DNA of 38,300 bases from Spirochaetaceae bacterium (lineage in GTDB: Bacteria; Spirochaetota; Spirochaetia; DSM-27196; SLAA01), in NCBI GenBank assembly GCA_003556605.1, contig PWQX01000097.1:1-38300 (forward strand). Reading direction: 5' to 3'. The position numbers and the translations under genes are program-made. Numbering within the stretch: position 1 is the stretch's first letter; each line of letters starts with the position of its first letter. Of the stretch, positions 1 to 7,431 are shown in pieces. The notes below the pieces were generated by a model. It made no database searches. It had not been told where the DNA came from and worked only from the letters and a program-made list of their open reading frames with translations.

Positions 1-101
1 CCCGACCGGACGCATTGGAGTCATTCATGAACCGCCGTATACGGAACCGTACGTACGGTGGTGTGAGAGGACGGCGGGGGTAACCCCGCCTCCTACTCGA
101 T
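1..101 (+). mobile_element. Group II intron, 3' end (domains V and VI), partial
   Basis: The sequence folds as the catalytic end of a bacterial group II intron. Domain V spans about 31-62: a 9-bp lower stem (31-39 with 54-62) holding a CGC triad at 33-35 with the characteristic G-U wobble (34 with 59), a two-base CG bulge (52-53), and a 4-bp upper stem capped by GAAC. Domain VI spans about 65-98: GAG/CTC, AGGA/TCCT and GGCGGGG/CCCCGCC stems with a GTAA tetraloop, and an unpaired A95 in the position of the branch-point adenosine. The intron would end at about T101. The reverse transcriptase/maturase ORF and domains I-IV should lie upstream, outside the window. Confidence 0.85.
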
Positions 102-119
102 TTTCGCGTGTTTCGCGTG
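102..119. repeat. Tandem 9-bp direct repeat TTTCGCGTG
   Basis: Two head-to-tail copies of TTTCGCGTG (102-110 and 111-119) lie between the intron 3' end and the tRNA-Arg acceptor end. The second copy overlaps the last bases of the tRNA gene. It may be the 3' exon or target site of the intron, or simply a local duplication. Confidence 0.6.
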
Positions 120-189
120 CCCAAGAGGACTCGAACCTCCGACCTTTAGATCCGCAATCTAACGCTCTATCCAGCTGAGCTATGGGCAC
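116..189 (-). tRNA. tRNA-Arg (anticodon GCG)
   Basis: A full cloverleaf is visible on the minus strand. The 7-bp acceptor GTGCCCA/TGGGCAC has discriminator G at 116, and the T arm carries GGTTCGAGTCC. The anticodon stem TTAGA/TCTAA closes a 7-base loop TTGCGGA, which places GCG at positions 34-36. CCA is not encoded. It is the last gene of a three-tRNA operon. A GCG anticodon is less common than the usual bacterial ACG (inosine) for the CGU/CGC box. Confidence 0.93.
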
Positions 190-197
190 GTACCGTA

Positions 198-284
198 CGG
201 AGAGGGAGGGATTCGAACCCTCGGTACCCTCACGAGTACAACTCCTTAGCAGGGAGCCCGATTCGACCGCTCTCGCACCTCTCC
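198..284 (-). tRNA. tRNA-Ser (anticodon GCT)
   Basis: Minus-strand class II tRNA of 87 nt. The acceptor GGAGAGG/CCTCTCC is followed by discriminator G. The anticodon loop CTGCTAA gives GCT, reading AGC/AGU. A long variable arm typical of serine tRNAs precedes the T arm. CCA is not encoded. It is the middle gene of the Ser-Ser-Arg operon. Confidence 0.95.
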
Positions 285-305
285 ATGCTCGCTAAATCGT
301 ACCGA

Positions 306-390
306 CGGAGAGAGTGGGATTCGAACCCACGGAGCCTTTCGGCTCAACGGTTTTCAAGACCGCCTCCTTCGACCGCTCGGACATCTCTCC
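306..390 (-). tRNA. tRNA-Ser (anticodon TGA)
   Basis: Minus-strand class II tRNA of 85 nt. The acceptor GGAGAGA/TCTCTCC is followed by discriminator G. The anticodon loop CTTGAAA gives TGA, reading UCN codons. The long variable arm GAGCCGAAAGGCTC forms a clear hairpin. It is the first gene of the tRNA operon, about 15 nt after the predicted transcription start. Confidence 0.95.
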
Positions 391-412
391 GTGTATGCCA
401 AGTGAGGCCCCA

Positions 413-441
413 ACTATAGCGATTGTGGCGCCGCTTGTCAA
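413..441 (-). promoter_or_regulatory. sigma-70 promoter of the tRNA operon
   Basis: On the minus strand a perfect -35 TTGACA (441-436) is separated by 17 bp from a -10 TATAGT (418-413, 5 of 6 matches). The predicted start near 406 lies about 15 nt before tRNA-Ser(TGA). This is among the strongest promoters in the window, as expected for stable RNA genes. Confidence 0.85.
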
Positions 442-541
442 CGCCTCGGCCGCAGCGGCACAGCCGCGCACGGCTCATAGGCCCCGGTCACAGAGTCGGC
501 CCAACGCGTTGCGCGGCAACGCGGCGCCGCACAACAAGCGA

Positions 542-701
542 TTGACATGCGCTTTGCTTCTACGCTACAAGACAACAGGTGAGCGGCGGCCGAGGCGTTA
601 CCAAAGGCCTTGCGTGTGTAACCACCGGTGCCGGTCAGCTTTCCTCTTCTGCCAGCTGGTGTACACCCTCCGCCATAAGCCGTTGAGACTGGGGGCCCGC
701 T
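542..701 (+). promoter_or_regulatory. mgtE promoter and structured 5' leader
   Basis: TTGACA (542-547) is followed after 18 bp by TACAAG (566-571), a plausible sigma-70 promoter for mgtE. The resulting leader of about 120 nt can form hairpins: CGAGGC (591-596) with GCCTTG (607-612), and CAGCT (636-640) with AGCTG (654-658). mgtE leaders elsewhere often carry the Mg2+-sensing M-box, but I cannot match its conserved segments here. A GGGGG run before the ATG may serve as ribosome-binding site. The remainder of 391-701 shows no gene. Confidence 0.4.
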
Positions 702-2072
702 ATGACAACGACGCCAACGACATCACTCTTACCGCGTGAGATTCGACAGTACATCGAAGACCGTAACTGGCGCGCGCTCGCAATGTACCGAAAAGCCTGG
801 CCCGATTTCGAGATCGTGGCACCGGAGATCGTAGACGAGCTCTTAGAGCTCGACAAAAACGATCGCGTGCTGTTTTTTCGGGCACTGCCGATCGAGCTCG
901 CGGTGGAGGTCTTTTCGTTGCTGGACACCGACACCAGCGATCGGCTGCTGCTCGAGCTGACCGATTCCGAAACGCGCGAGCTGCTCAGCAACCTCGACCC
1001 GGACGATCGCACCGAGCTGCTCGGGGAGCTTCCGGGCCAGGTCACCCAGCGACTGTTGACACTGCTCAGCCCTGAGGATCTGCGCGAGGCTCGGCGACTT
1101 CTCGGATATCCCGAAGAGAGTGTCGGGCGCTTGATGAATCCGGATTATGTCGCGGTGAGAGCAGACTGGACCGTGGGCGCGGCGATCAACCATACTCGTG
1201 AATACGGGCGTGAGATAGATACCATCAGCATGGTCTACGTAACCGAGCGCTCAGGCCGCTTAGTCGACGCGCTCTCGTTGCAGAGTCTGGTACTTGCCGA
1301 CCCTGACGCGCCGCTTCGCAGCATCATGGACTATTCGTTCGTGAGTATCAGAGCGTACGAAGACCGAGAAGAAGCGGCACGCTTGATGAAGCGCTACGAC
1401 CGCGAGGTGCTTCCGGTGGTCGACTCGCGCGGTATTCTGCTTGGGCTCGTCACCTTCGACGATGCGCTCGAGATTACCGAGATCGAAACCACCGAAGACT
1501 TTCACCGCACCGCCGCAGTTACCCCGCTGAAGCGCAGCTACTGGGAGACATCGGTGTGGGGGTTGTTCCGCAGCCGCATCGGTTGGCTCACGATCCTGGT
1601 GTTCGTTAACTTGATCTCCTCCGGGGTGATTGCTTCTTACGAAGCAACGCTGGAAGCCGCGGTGGCCTTGGCGTTCTTCATACCACTGATTATAGACACC
1701 GGCGGTAACGCGGGCTCACAGTCGGCCACCATCATGATCCGGTCGATCAGCTTGGGCGATGTGAAGATGGACCAATGGTTTCGCGTGTTCATCAAGGAGA
1801 TGGCAATAGGCGTTGCGATAGGCGTCGCGCTCGGAGCGATGGGACTGCTCCTCGGCACTTTCAGGGGCGGTCACTTGATCGGCTTGGTGGTTCTCGCCAC
1901 GATGCTCACGATGCTCGTGATAACCAACCTGGTCGGGATGATTCTGCCGTTTCTCTTAACCCGCATGAAGCTGGACCCGGCGATCGCGAGCGGACCTTTG
2001 ATCACCTCTCTCGCCGACGCAGTGGGTCTGGTCATATACTTCGGCTACGCCACAATGATCCTCAGTCTATAA
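702..2072 (+). CDS. mgtE: Magnesium transporter MgtE
   Basis: This 456-residue protein has the MgtE architecture. An N-terminal superhelical domain (about 1-140) contains repeated LLxxLDPDDRTELLGELP-type helices. A pair of CBS domains (about 140-265) contains RLMNPDYVAV. The C-terminal membrane part (about 290-456) has the hallmark GGNAGSQSATIMIRSISLGDV segment of the pore region, then three more hydrophobic segments. The family consists of homodimeric Mg2+ channels gated by Mg2+ binding to the cytosolic N and CBS domains. Length matches the family norm of about 450. It is a lone gene, with tRNAs upstream on the other strand and the HDAC-family gene convergent 20 bp downstream. A structured leader precedes it. 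The family call is very secure; transported ion preference is inferred. Confidence 0.95.
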   Translation: MTTTPTTSLLPREIRQYIEDRNWRALAMYRKAWPDFEIVAPEIVDELLELDKNDRVLFFRALPIELAVEVFSLLDTDTSDRLLLELTDSETRELLSNLDPDDRTELLGELPGQVTQRLLTLLSPEDLREARRLLGYPEESVGRLMNPDYVAVRADWTVGAAINHTREYGREIDTISMVYVTERSGRLVDALSLQSLVLADPDAPLRSIMDYSFVSIRAYEDREEAARLMKRYDREVLPVVDSRGILLGLVTFDDALEITEIETTEDFHRTAAVTPLKRSYWETSVWGLFRSRIGWLTILVFVNLISSGVIASYEATLEAAVALAFFIPLIIDTGGNAGSQSATIMIRSISLGDVKMDQWFRVFIKEMAIGVAIGVALGAMGLLLGTFRGGHLIGLVVLATMLTMLVITNLVGMILPFLLTRMKLDPAIASGPLITSLADAVGLVIYFGYATMILSL

Positions 2073-2092
2073 GACGAGCCGCTGCGATTCGC

Positions 2093-3100
2093 CTACAACA
2101 GCCTCTCGCGCAGGGCGTAACGCAGGAACTGCAGAATCGGGCGCCATGCTTCGCGGCCGTAGCTGCCGGACTTCACCCACGCCTGCGGCATCGCGTGATC
2201 CTTCAGAAACCCGTACACCATACGGTCACGCCGGCCGAGCTGTTCCAGACTGAGCTTCAGCAGCGCGGTCGACGGCAGTTCGTCCTGCTCATACGGGTCT
2301 ACGCCGCCCAACACAATCGCGAGGTCGGCACTGCCGTAGCCTGTGAACTTCGCAAGCCCAGCCTGCAGCTTCTCGAGATACAGCGCCTCCTCACCTTCGG
2401 CGACCGGAATATCGAGATCGCTCGGCACGAATGACTCGTGCAGGCTGCCGTCCGGCAAACGCGGGTCACGGTCGAGCGGCCAGCCGTGCGCCATGTGGAT
2501 ACTCAAGGTCAAGATGCCGTCATCGCCGTGACACAACGGGGCGGTACCGTCACCCTTGTGGGCATCAAGATCAATGATCCAGGTGCGCCTAGCGCGGCCT
2601 TCTGCGGCGAGCCTGCGCGCGGCGATCACCACATCGTTGATCAGGCAGAACCCGTCAGCGGTTGCCCGCTTGGCGTGGTGAAACCCCCCGCCGAGAAAGT
2701 AACAGAAATCGCGCTCCAACGCGATTCGCGCCGCCTGGTAGGTTCCGGCGCAGGCGTTCAAGAGATCGAGAAACAGATTCGCCAAGGGAAGCTCGGCGCG
2801 TGCAGGGTCGTAGCGGTGAAACCGGCCGTCGCTGTCGATGAGCTCAAACGCCTTGATCAGCTCTTCGGTTACCTCCGACGAATACAACCGGTTTACGTAA
2901 TCGGGATCGTGTACGCGCAGCAAGTCTTCTTTGCTGATGCTGTGCTCGAGCCGATCAATGTACCACTGCTCGCGTTTCGCAGCCAGCACGTTGTCTTTCA
3001 TGAGCTCTTCCACTACTCGGTTGGGGGTGGAGGCGTAGGTTGGTACACCGATGCCGTAGCCTGACAGCTCATTCCGATGCTCAGGTAAGTGCAGTAGCAT
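2093..3100 (-). CDS. Histone deacetylase-family (arginase/deacetylase fold) hydrolase
   Basis: This protein of about 335 residues belongs to the HDAC/AcuC/acetylpolyamine amidohydrolase superfamily of Zn-dependent deacylases. Visible motifs in ORF numbering are: active-site GGGFHHA (H142-H143), the Zn ligand segment DLDAHKGDGT (D178, D180, H182), the later ligand Asp in LGGVDPYEQD (D269), and a possible catalytic Tyr in SGSYG (Y315). The second His of the usual DxDxHHGxGT is Lys here; that position is not a metal ligand. The ATG at 3100 has AAGGAG 8 nt upstream, so it is preferred to the in-frame GTG at 3103. It lies 45 bp after the LysM gene and may be cotranscribed with it. The substrate (protein acyl-lysine, acetylpolyamine or other) cannot be told from sequence. 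Confidence 0.88.
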   Translation of the reverse strand: MLLHLPEHRNELSGYGIGVPTYASTPNRVVEELMKDNVLAAKREQWYIDRLEHSISKEDLLRVHDPDYVNRLYSSEVTEELIKAFELIDSDGRFHRYDPARAELPLANLFLDLLNACAGTYQAARIALERDFCYFLGGGFHHAKRATADGFCLINDVVIAARRLAAEGRARRTWIIDLDAHKGDGTAPLCHGDDGILTLSIHMAHGWPLDRDPRLPDGSLHESFVPSDLDIPVAEGEEALYLEKLQAGLAKFTGYGSADLAIVLGGVDPYEQDELPSTALLKLSLEQLGRRDRMVYGFLKDHAMPQAWVKSGSYGREAWRPILQFLRYALRERLL

Positions 3101-3147
3101 CACACAGGCTCCTTGGTCGCAGAGTTGGAACGCAGAGGCACAATCGA

Positions 3148-3912
3148 TCAGCGTTTGCAGGGGATCCCGAAGCGTGCAATGTAGTCATGCACAATCGCGA
3201 GGTCCTGGCTGTCGATCTTCGCTTTGTAACGATCGAGGTAGCTCTCATCAAAGCGCAGCGCCGAATACAGCAGCCACCTCGATTTGTCACGCTTCATCCG
3301 GCCGAGCTTGCGCTGCCAGGCCCGGCTGGTGCGACGCCCTTCCAGCAGCAGCTCATCGCCGACGTGCTGGTAGGCCCGGTAGGCCTCCAAGTAGGCCTCA
3401 AATAGCCGGTCGAGCTCGGCGTCTTGAAACTCGCCGTCGGGCGCAAGCCGCGGGTAGATCGCAACCACATCGCGTTCGGCGATGAAGTCGGGATCAGGAA
3501 AGCGCTCTTTGTTTAGACTCCACAGATCCGGCCAGAGGTGCTCGTCGTCCCAGTAGCGTCGAGCGAGCGTGTAGAACGTGTCACCCCAGCGAACGTAATG
3601 CGTAAACTCCGCCTCCCGGGCGCCGGGATCACGCACCGCCGGCGGTTCAGGCTCGGGCTCCGCTTCCGGATCCGGAAGGAGCTGGGGCTCAGGTTCGGCA
3701 GGCTCAACCGGCCGCGGCTCCGGTGCAGCGGCCGGATCGCGATGCCACAGCTCCTTCGGGAGACCGGGTCCCTCTATTAAATACATAATCCCTATAAAAT
3801 CAAGAAGGGCGATCACGACTAACATCAAGATGACGTGACGGCGCCCGACGCGATAATTCTCGAGGTTACGAATAGCCTCGGCGCGCAATAACTCAGACTG
3901 TGATCCGCTCAT
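3148..3912 (-). CDS. Single-pass membrane protein with LysM domain
   Basis: This is a 254-residue protein. A cytoplasmic N-terminus of about 27 residues is followed by one hydrophobic helix (about 28-47, ILMLVVIALLDFIGIMYLI), then a Pro/Glu-rich linker (about 58-98, repeated PEPE). A LysM-like domain (about 106-155) contains HYVRWGDTFYTLARRYW and LWSLNKERFPDPDFI, the LysM pattern of opening motif plus Asn. A charged helical C-terminus follows. LysM domains bind peptidoglycan, so it probably tethers membrane to cell wall in the periplasm. It sits between parB and the HDAC-family gene on the same strand. The biological role is unknown. Confidence 0.82.
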   Translation of the reverse strand: MSGSQSELLRAEAIRNLENYRVGRRHVILMLVVIALLDFIGIMYLIEGPGLPKELWHRDPAAAPEPRPVEPAEPEPQLLPDPEAEPEPEPPAVRDPGAREAEFTHYVRWGDTFYTLARRYWDDEHLWPDLWSLNKERFPDPDFIAERDVVAIYPRLAPDGEFQDAELDRLFEAYLEAYRAYQHVGDELLLEGRRTSRAWQRKLGRMKRDKSRWLLYSALRFDESYLDRYKAKIDSQDLAIVHDYIARFGIPCKR

Positions 3913-3999
3913 GCTTGGTACCTATTCCTCTATGATAGTATAATCGCCGCAAGCTAGCAATCGAGGGCCTGATGGAGTATAGCGCTTGCATGAGGGAAC

Positions 4000-4024
4000 A
4001 AAAACCCGGCTACCGGCACCCGAG
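4000..4024 (-). terminator. Weak candidate terminator after parB
   Basis: On the minus strand CTCGG-N10-CCGGG (also a nested CCGG-TAG-CCGG hairpin) is followed by TTTTT, about 100 nt after the parB stop. The stem is short, so this is tentative. The 208-bp gap between parB and the LysM gene also contains an AT-rich TATACT on the minus strand that could start the LysM transcript. Confidence 0.35.
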
Positions 4025-4120
4025 TTCTATCTGTGTAATTCGGTAGAGCTCACACCCGCGCTGCTCGGGCTGCTGCTGCGGCGCACGGCTGCAGGCGAGA
4101 TAATCGCCGCGCAGACCGTG

Positions 4121-5110
4121 TTACAGCAACAAGTCCAACACACGCTCGAGATCGTCGGTAGAGAGGTAGTTGATCTCAATCGCGCCGCGGTGGTTGCTTC
4201 CTTTGACACTGACCTTGGTGCCGAACCTCTCGATCAAACGCTGCTCAATCTCCTGTAGCTCAACCGGCTTCGCATCGCGCTGACCGGAGGCGCCCGAGCC
4301 GCGCGCGCGGCCAGGCGCACCCTCGGTTCCGGGGTCAGCCTCAGCACCCTCGCCGGCGGCAGCACCGGCGCCTCTCCCATCGCCGAAGGCATCCAAGCTG
4401 CCGCCGGCGGCAAGCGTTTCAACCTGGCGAACCGAGAGTCCTTCATCGACAACTCGGCGATATAGCGACACTTGATCGCCCCCGTCCTTGACGGCGAGCA
4501 AAGCACGAGCGTGGCCCGCGCTCAAGCTACCCGCACGCACCGCCGCCTGCACCTCCTCGGGCAGCTTCAACAGCCGAATGCTATTGGCAACCGACGAACG
4601 ATTCATACCCAAGCGCTTAGCAAGCTCTTCCTGCGTGAGCTCGGCTGATTCCTGCAGTGACCTTAACGCGGCTGCCTGATCAATGGGGTTGAGATCCTCG
4701 CGGTGTACATTTTCGATCAGGGCAATCTCGATCTTTTCCTGCTCGCTGAATCGGCGCAACAGCACCGGCACCTGCGCGAGCCCCGCGATCCGCGCCGCGC
4801 GGTAGCGGCGCTCACCGGCGACGATATGGTACGCACCGGCGGCGCTATGCTCGGCAAGAATCGGCTGCAGCACGCCTTGCGCCTCGATCGACGCGGCGAG
4901 CTCTTGCAGCGCCGCTTCGGCAAACTGCTTGCGGGGCTGATTGGGATTGGGGTGGAGTTGCTCGATCGGGACTTCCACGATACCACCGGGTTCGGCGCTA
5001 TCCTGGAGCTCGCGCTCGAGTTCATGAGCGCTGTGCGCATCGAGCACGTCCTTACCCTGCAGCAGCGCATCAATGCCCTTTCCGAGTCTTCTTTTCGCCA
5101 TTTTAGCCAC
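4121..5110 (-). CDS. parB: Chromosome-partitioning protein ParB (Spo0J)
   Basis: ParB is the parS-binding CTPase clamp of the chromosome segregation system. Seen are the N-terminal KRRLGKGIDALL box that stimulates ParA, the parB/RepB/Spo0J CTP-binding domain with GERRYRAARIAGL and LIENVHREDLNPIDQA, a helix-turn-helix (LTQEELAKRLGMNRSSVANSIRLLKLP), a Gly/Ala/Glu-rich flexible linker, and the C-terminal dimerisation domain ending in DLERVLDLLL. The track ORF starts too early. A GTG at 5110 has AGGAGG 9 nt upstream and overlaps the parA stop by 8 nt, giving about 329 residues. The ATG at 5101 is the alternative but is poorly spaced from that site. It is translationally coupled to parA. Its parS targets are at 11017 and 11613. 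Confidence 0.95.
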   Translation of the reverse strand: MAKMAKRRLGKGIDALLQGKDVLDAHSAHELERELQDSAEPGGIVEVPIEQLHPNPNQPRKQFAEAALQELAASIEAQGVLQPILAEHSAAGAYHIVAGERRYRAARIAGLAQVPVLLRRFSEQEKIEIALIENVHREDLNPIDQAAALRSLQESAELTQEELAKRLGMNRSSVANSIRLLKLPEEVQAAVRAGSLSAGHARALLAVKDGGDQVSLYRRVVDEGLSVRQVETLAAGGSLDAFGDGRGAGAAAGEGAEADPGTEGAPGRARGSGASGQRDAKPVELQEIEQRLIERFGTKVSVKGSNHRGAIEINYLSTDDLERVLDLLL

Positions 5111-5858
5111 GCGCCAATACCTCCTGCGAAAGCTGCTCGTAGGCCCGTGCGCCGCTGCATTCGCGGTCATAGAGCGGGATCGGCACCCCATGCGAGGGGG
5201 CCTCGGACAAGCGCACGTTACGCGGGATGATGGTACGAAAAACCGTTTCCCCGAAATACCCGAGCACCTGCTCCACCACCTCTTGCGCGAGGCGTGTGCG
5301 CCCGTCGTACATCGTGAACAGGATCCCTAACACCGCAAGCCGCTTATTGTGCGAGCGCTGTACGGCGGTGATGCTATCGAGCAGTTGTGTAAGCCCTTCC
5401 ATCGCAAAGTACTCGCACTGCAGTGGGACAATCACGTTGTCGGCCGCGACCAAGCCGTTGAGCGTCAGGATGCCTAGCGAAGGGGGACAGTCGATGTAGA
5501 TGTAGTCAAACTGCCCGCGCAGCGGGTCGAGCGCCTCGTGCAGGAAACGCTCACGGTTTTCTTCATTGACGAGCTCAACGTTGGCGCCCGAGAGATTAAC
5601 GCTTGACGGTACCAACATGAGCTGTTCAACCGGCGTCTTACAGATCACCGACTGCGGCTCGACCTTGCCGCTGATAATCTCATAGATACCTTCACCGTCG
5701 TTACTGCAGCCGACGCTGCTGGTGAGATTCCCCTGCGGGTCAAAATCTACCAGTAGTACGCGCTTGCCGGCTTGGGCGAGATACGCGCCAAGGTTCGCAG
5801 CAGTGGTTGTCTTACCGACACCGCCTTTCTGGTTCGCAAAAACGGTTATCATGCCCAT
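5103..5858 (-). CDS. parA: Chromosome-partitioning ATPase ParA (Soj)
   Basis: This 251-residue protein is a Walker-type ParA/Soj ATPase. It shows the deviant Walker A KGGVGKTTTAANL (residues 11-23, with the signature Lys), the switch segment LLVDFDPQGNLTSS, and Walker B YIYIDCPPSLGILT. The QCEYFAMEGLTQLL segment is typical of chromosomal Soj. It binds DNA nonspecifically as an ATP dimer, and ParB-parS complexes stimulate its ATPase, moving origins apart. The start MGMITVFANQ is ATG, with a second ATG two codons later. The gene precedes and overlaps parB. It begins 80 bp after the CmpB-type membrane gene on the same strand, so all may share a transcript. Confidence 0.96.
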   Translation of the reverse strand: MGMITVFANQKGGVGKTTTAANLGAYLAQAGKRVLLVDFDPQGNLTSSVGCSNDGEGIYEIISGKVEPQSVICKTPVEQLMLVPSSVNLSGANVELVNEENRERFLHEALDPLRGQFDYIYIDCPPSLGILTLNGLVAADNVIVPLQCEYFAMEGLTQLLDSITAVQRSHNKRLAVLGILFTMYDGRTRLAQEVVEQVLGYFGETVFRTIIPRNVRLSEAPSHGVPIPLYDRECSGARAYEQLSQEVLARG

Positions 5859-5938
5859 AGCGAGTGTGCCGCCCAGTATACACGATTCGCCGCGGCGTGA
5901 CTATCGTGCGAACGGTGCCCGATCACTGCCGGGCACGA

Positions 5939-7309
5939 CTACCGCCGCGCTGACGAGCCGGAGGCTGATTGACGACCCGAACGGGGTTGCGCTTGTGTTT
6001 GCGCTTGGGAATGGCTCGCATGACGGAGCAACCGGGATCGCTGTAACGCCGCGCTCGGCAAGCGCCGGGCACGTGCGCGTTCTCGCACCGCCACTGCGAG
6101 GCCCACAACCGCTACCAGCACGCCCTCCAGACTTCGTGGCGGGTGGTGTGAATGCGGCCAGGTGGAATACAGAATGATGTCCTGCTCCACCGACGAGAAC
6201 GGCCCCCAGCGCTCCCACTCGCCCGCAAAGTACCAGCGTGTGAACGCGGCCCAGCTTTCGCGGGCGCGGCGGTCTATCGCGGGTTCGGGCAAGCGCAACA
6301 GCGCTCCCCGGAATACCGCCATTGCATCCAACCCCAAGCGCTTGGCGACACGGTACGCAACCCGTGCGACGCGCTCGTTATGCGTAAACAGGCACGTGTC
6401 GCCGAACGGCACCTCGATCAAGCGCTGATAGCACTCAGTCCCCGTGATGGCTTCAAAGGCCGTGCGGACGTCGTTGAAATCGGCCCGCGCACGCTCTTCG
6501 CGGGTTTCCGCAGCGTGCGGCTGGCGAATGCGCTGCAGCGCATGCTCCACCAGCTGCTGCACTCCGCCGTGACCTGAAACCAGCGCGGTGAGGTGCTCGG
6601 GCAGGATGCTGGAAATTTTGGACGTTGGATGGAGGATGTAAGTGGTACGCGAGCGCACCGTTGAGCGTACCTGCTCGGCGAAGCGTTCGAGCTCAGCGCC
6701 GGCCTGGTCACCGAGCCGCTCGAGCTCGGTACCGGCCTGCTCGGCCCAGCGCTCAAGCCCGGCACGACTCTCCTCAGCCAGGGTCTGAAGCCGGCCGGCG
6801 AAGCGCCACAGCGCCGAGCTGGAGATCACGAGGTCGATCACCATATACAGCGTCAGACCGCCGGCCACAGTATAAGCAACACGCGGCGGTAACGCCGCGA
6901 TGAACTCTGCGAAAAACGGCCGTATGATCTGCGTCACCACGAACGCGAGGCCGAGCCAGTACACCGAAAAGCGCGGACAGATGTAGCCACCGAGGCTGAA
7001 GCGCTCGTCGGAGTAGTCCCAGAGCATAAGACCGAACAGCCGGTGCATCACCCACCCGGTGACCAGCTCGAGTAACGTAACGGCGAGGGTCATGATTACA
7101 AGCGCAAGCAGATACGGTATACCCGCAAGCGGCACATACAACAGATGAATGATCAGGCCGCCGAACCCGAACACCGGAATAAACGGGCCGAATAGAAACC
7201 CGGAGTTAACCAATCGCCCACGATTCACGGTACGATAGGTGGACTCGATGATCCATCCCAGAAACGCGTAGCCGCCAAAATACAACAGCAGTTCAACGAG
7301 AACATCCAC
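5939..7309 (-). CDS. CmpB-type (putative ABC-transporter type IV) membrane protein fused to a decayed HD-like domain
   Basis: This 456-residue protein has two parts. Residues 1-165 contain about five hydrophobic segments and motifs of the ABC_trans_CmpB family (GWIIESTYRTV, NSGFLFGPFIPVFGFG, ELVTGWVMHRLFGLMLWDYS). A charged, helical stretch (about 170-215) with ELERxxxQA-type repeats follows. Residues about 290-400 resemble an HD domain: THNERVARVAYRVAKRLGLDAMAVFRGALL, then SVEQDIILYSTWP and PPRSLEGVLVAVV. The metal-binding HD pair and the later His and Asp are replaced (RGALLRLPEP, ILYSTW, AVVGLAV), so hydrolase activity is unlikely. The C-terminal 50 residues are Arg/Ser/Ala/Gln-rich and low in complexity. 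The family assignments are from memory and the function is unknown. Confidence 0.75.
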   Translation of the reverse strand: MDVLVELLLYFGGYAFLGWIIESTYRTVNRGRLVNSGFLFGPFIPVFGFGGLIIHLLYVPLAGIPYLLALVIMTLAVTLLELVTGWVMHRLFGLMLWDYSDERFSLGGYICPRFSVYWLGLAFVVTQIIRPFFAEFIAALPPRVAYTVAGGLTLYMVIDLVISSSALWRFAGRLQTLAEESRAGLERWAEQAGTELERLGDQAGAELERFAEQVRSTVRSRTTYILHPTSKISSILPEHLTALVSGHGGVQQLVEHALQRIRQPHAAETREERARADFNDVRTAFEAITGTECYQRLIEVPFGDTCLFTHNERVARVAYRVAKRLGLDAMAVFRGALLRLPEPAIDRRARESWAAFTRWYFAGEWERWGPFSSVEQDIILYSTWPHSHHPPRSLEGVLVAVVGLAVAVRERARARRLPSAALQRSRLLRHASHSQAQTQAQPRSGRQSASGSSARR

Positions 7310-7363
7310 GACGCATCCGCCTTATCTCAACTTATGTCTGCACAGATATCGATCTCGCATATA

Positions 7364-7393
7364 TTGACGTCACGTTGGATATTTATCAATAAT
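7364..7393 (+). promoter_or_regulatory. Promoter of the amino-acid ABC transporter operon
   Basis: TTGACG (7364-7369, 5 of 6 matches) is separated by 18 bp from AATAAT (7388-7393, 5 of 6). It lies in an AT-richer intergenic stretch between divergent genes. The binding-protein gene follows with a strong Shine-Dalgarno GAAGGAG before the ATG at 7432. Confidence 0.65.
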
Positions 7394-7431
7394 GCGCCCA
7401 GCCCCAAGAGCTGAGAAGGAGAGTTCGCTTT

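Noticed and set aside
635-1045. Minus-strand ORF opposite mgtE
   Set aside because: Ser-rich shadow of the mgtE frame with no ribosome-binding site or family pattern. Most other nested ORFs in the track were dropped for the same reason.
2438-3064. 208-codon plus-strand ORF
   Set aside because: It is the antisense shadow of the HDAC-family gene, whose catalytic motifs are complete on the minus strand.
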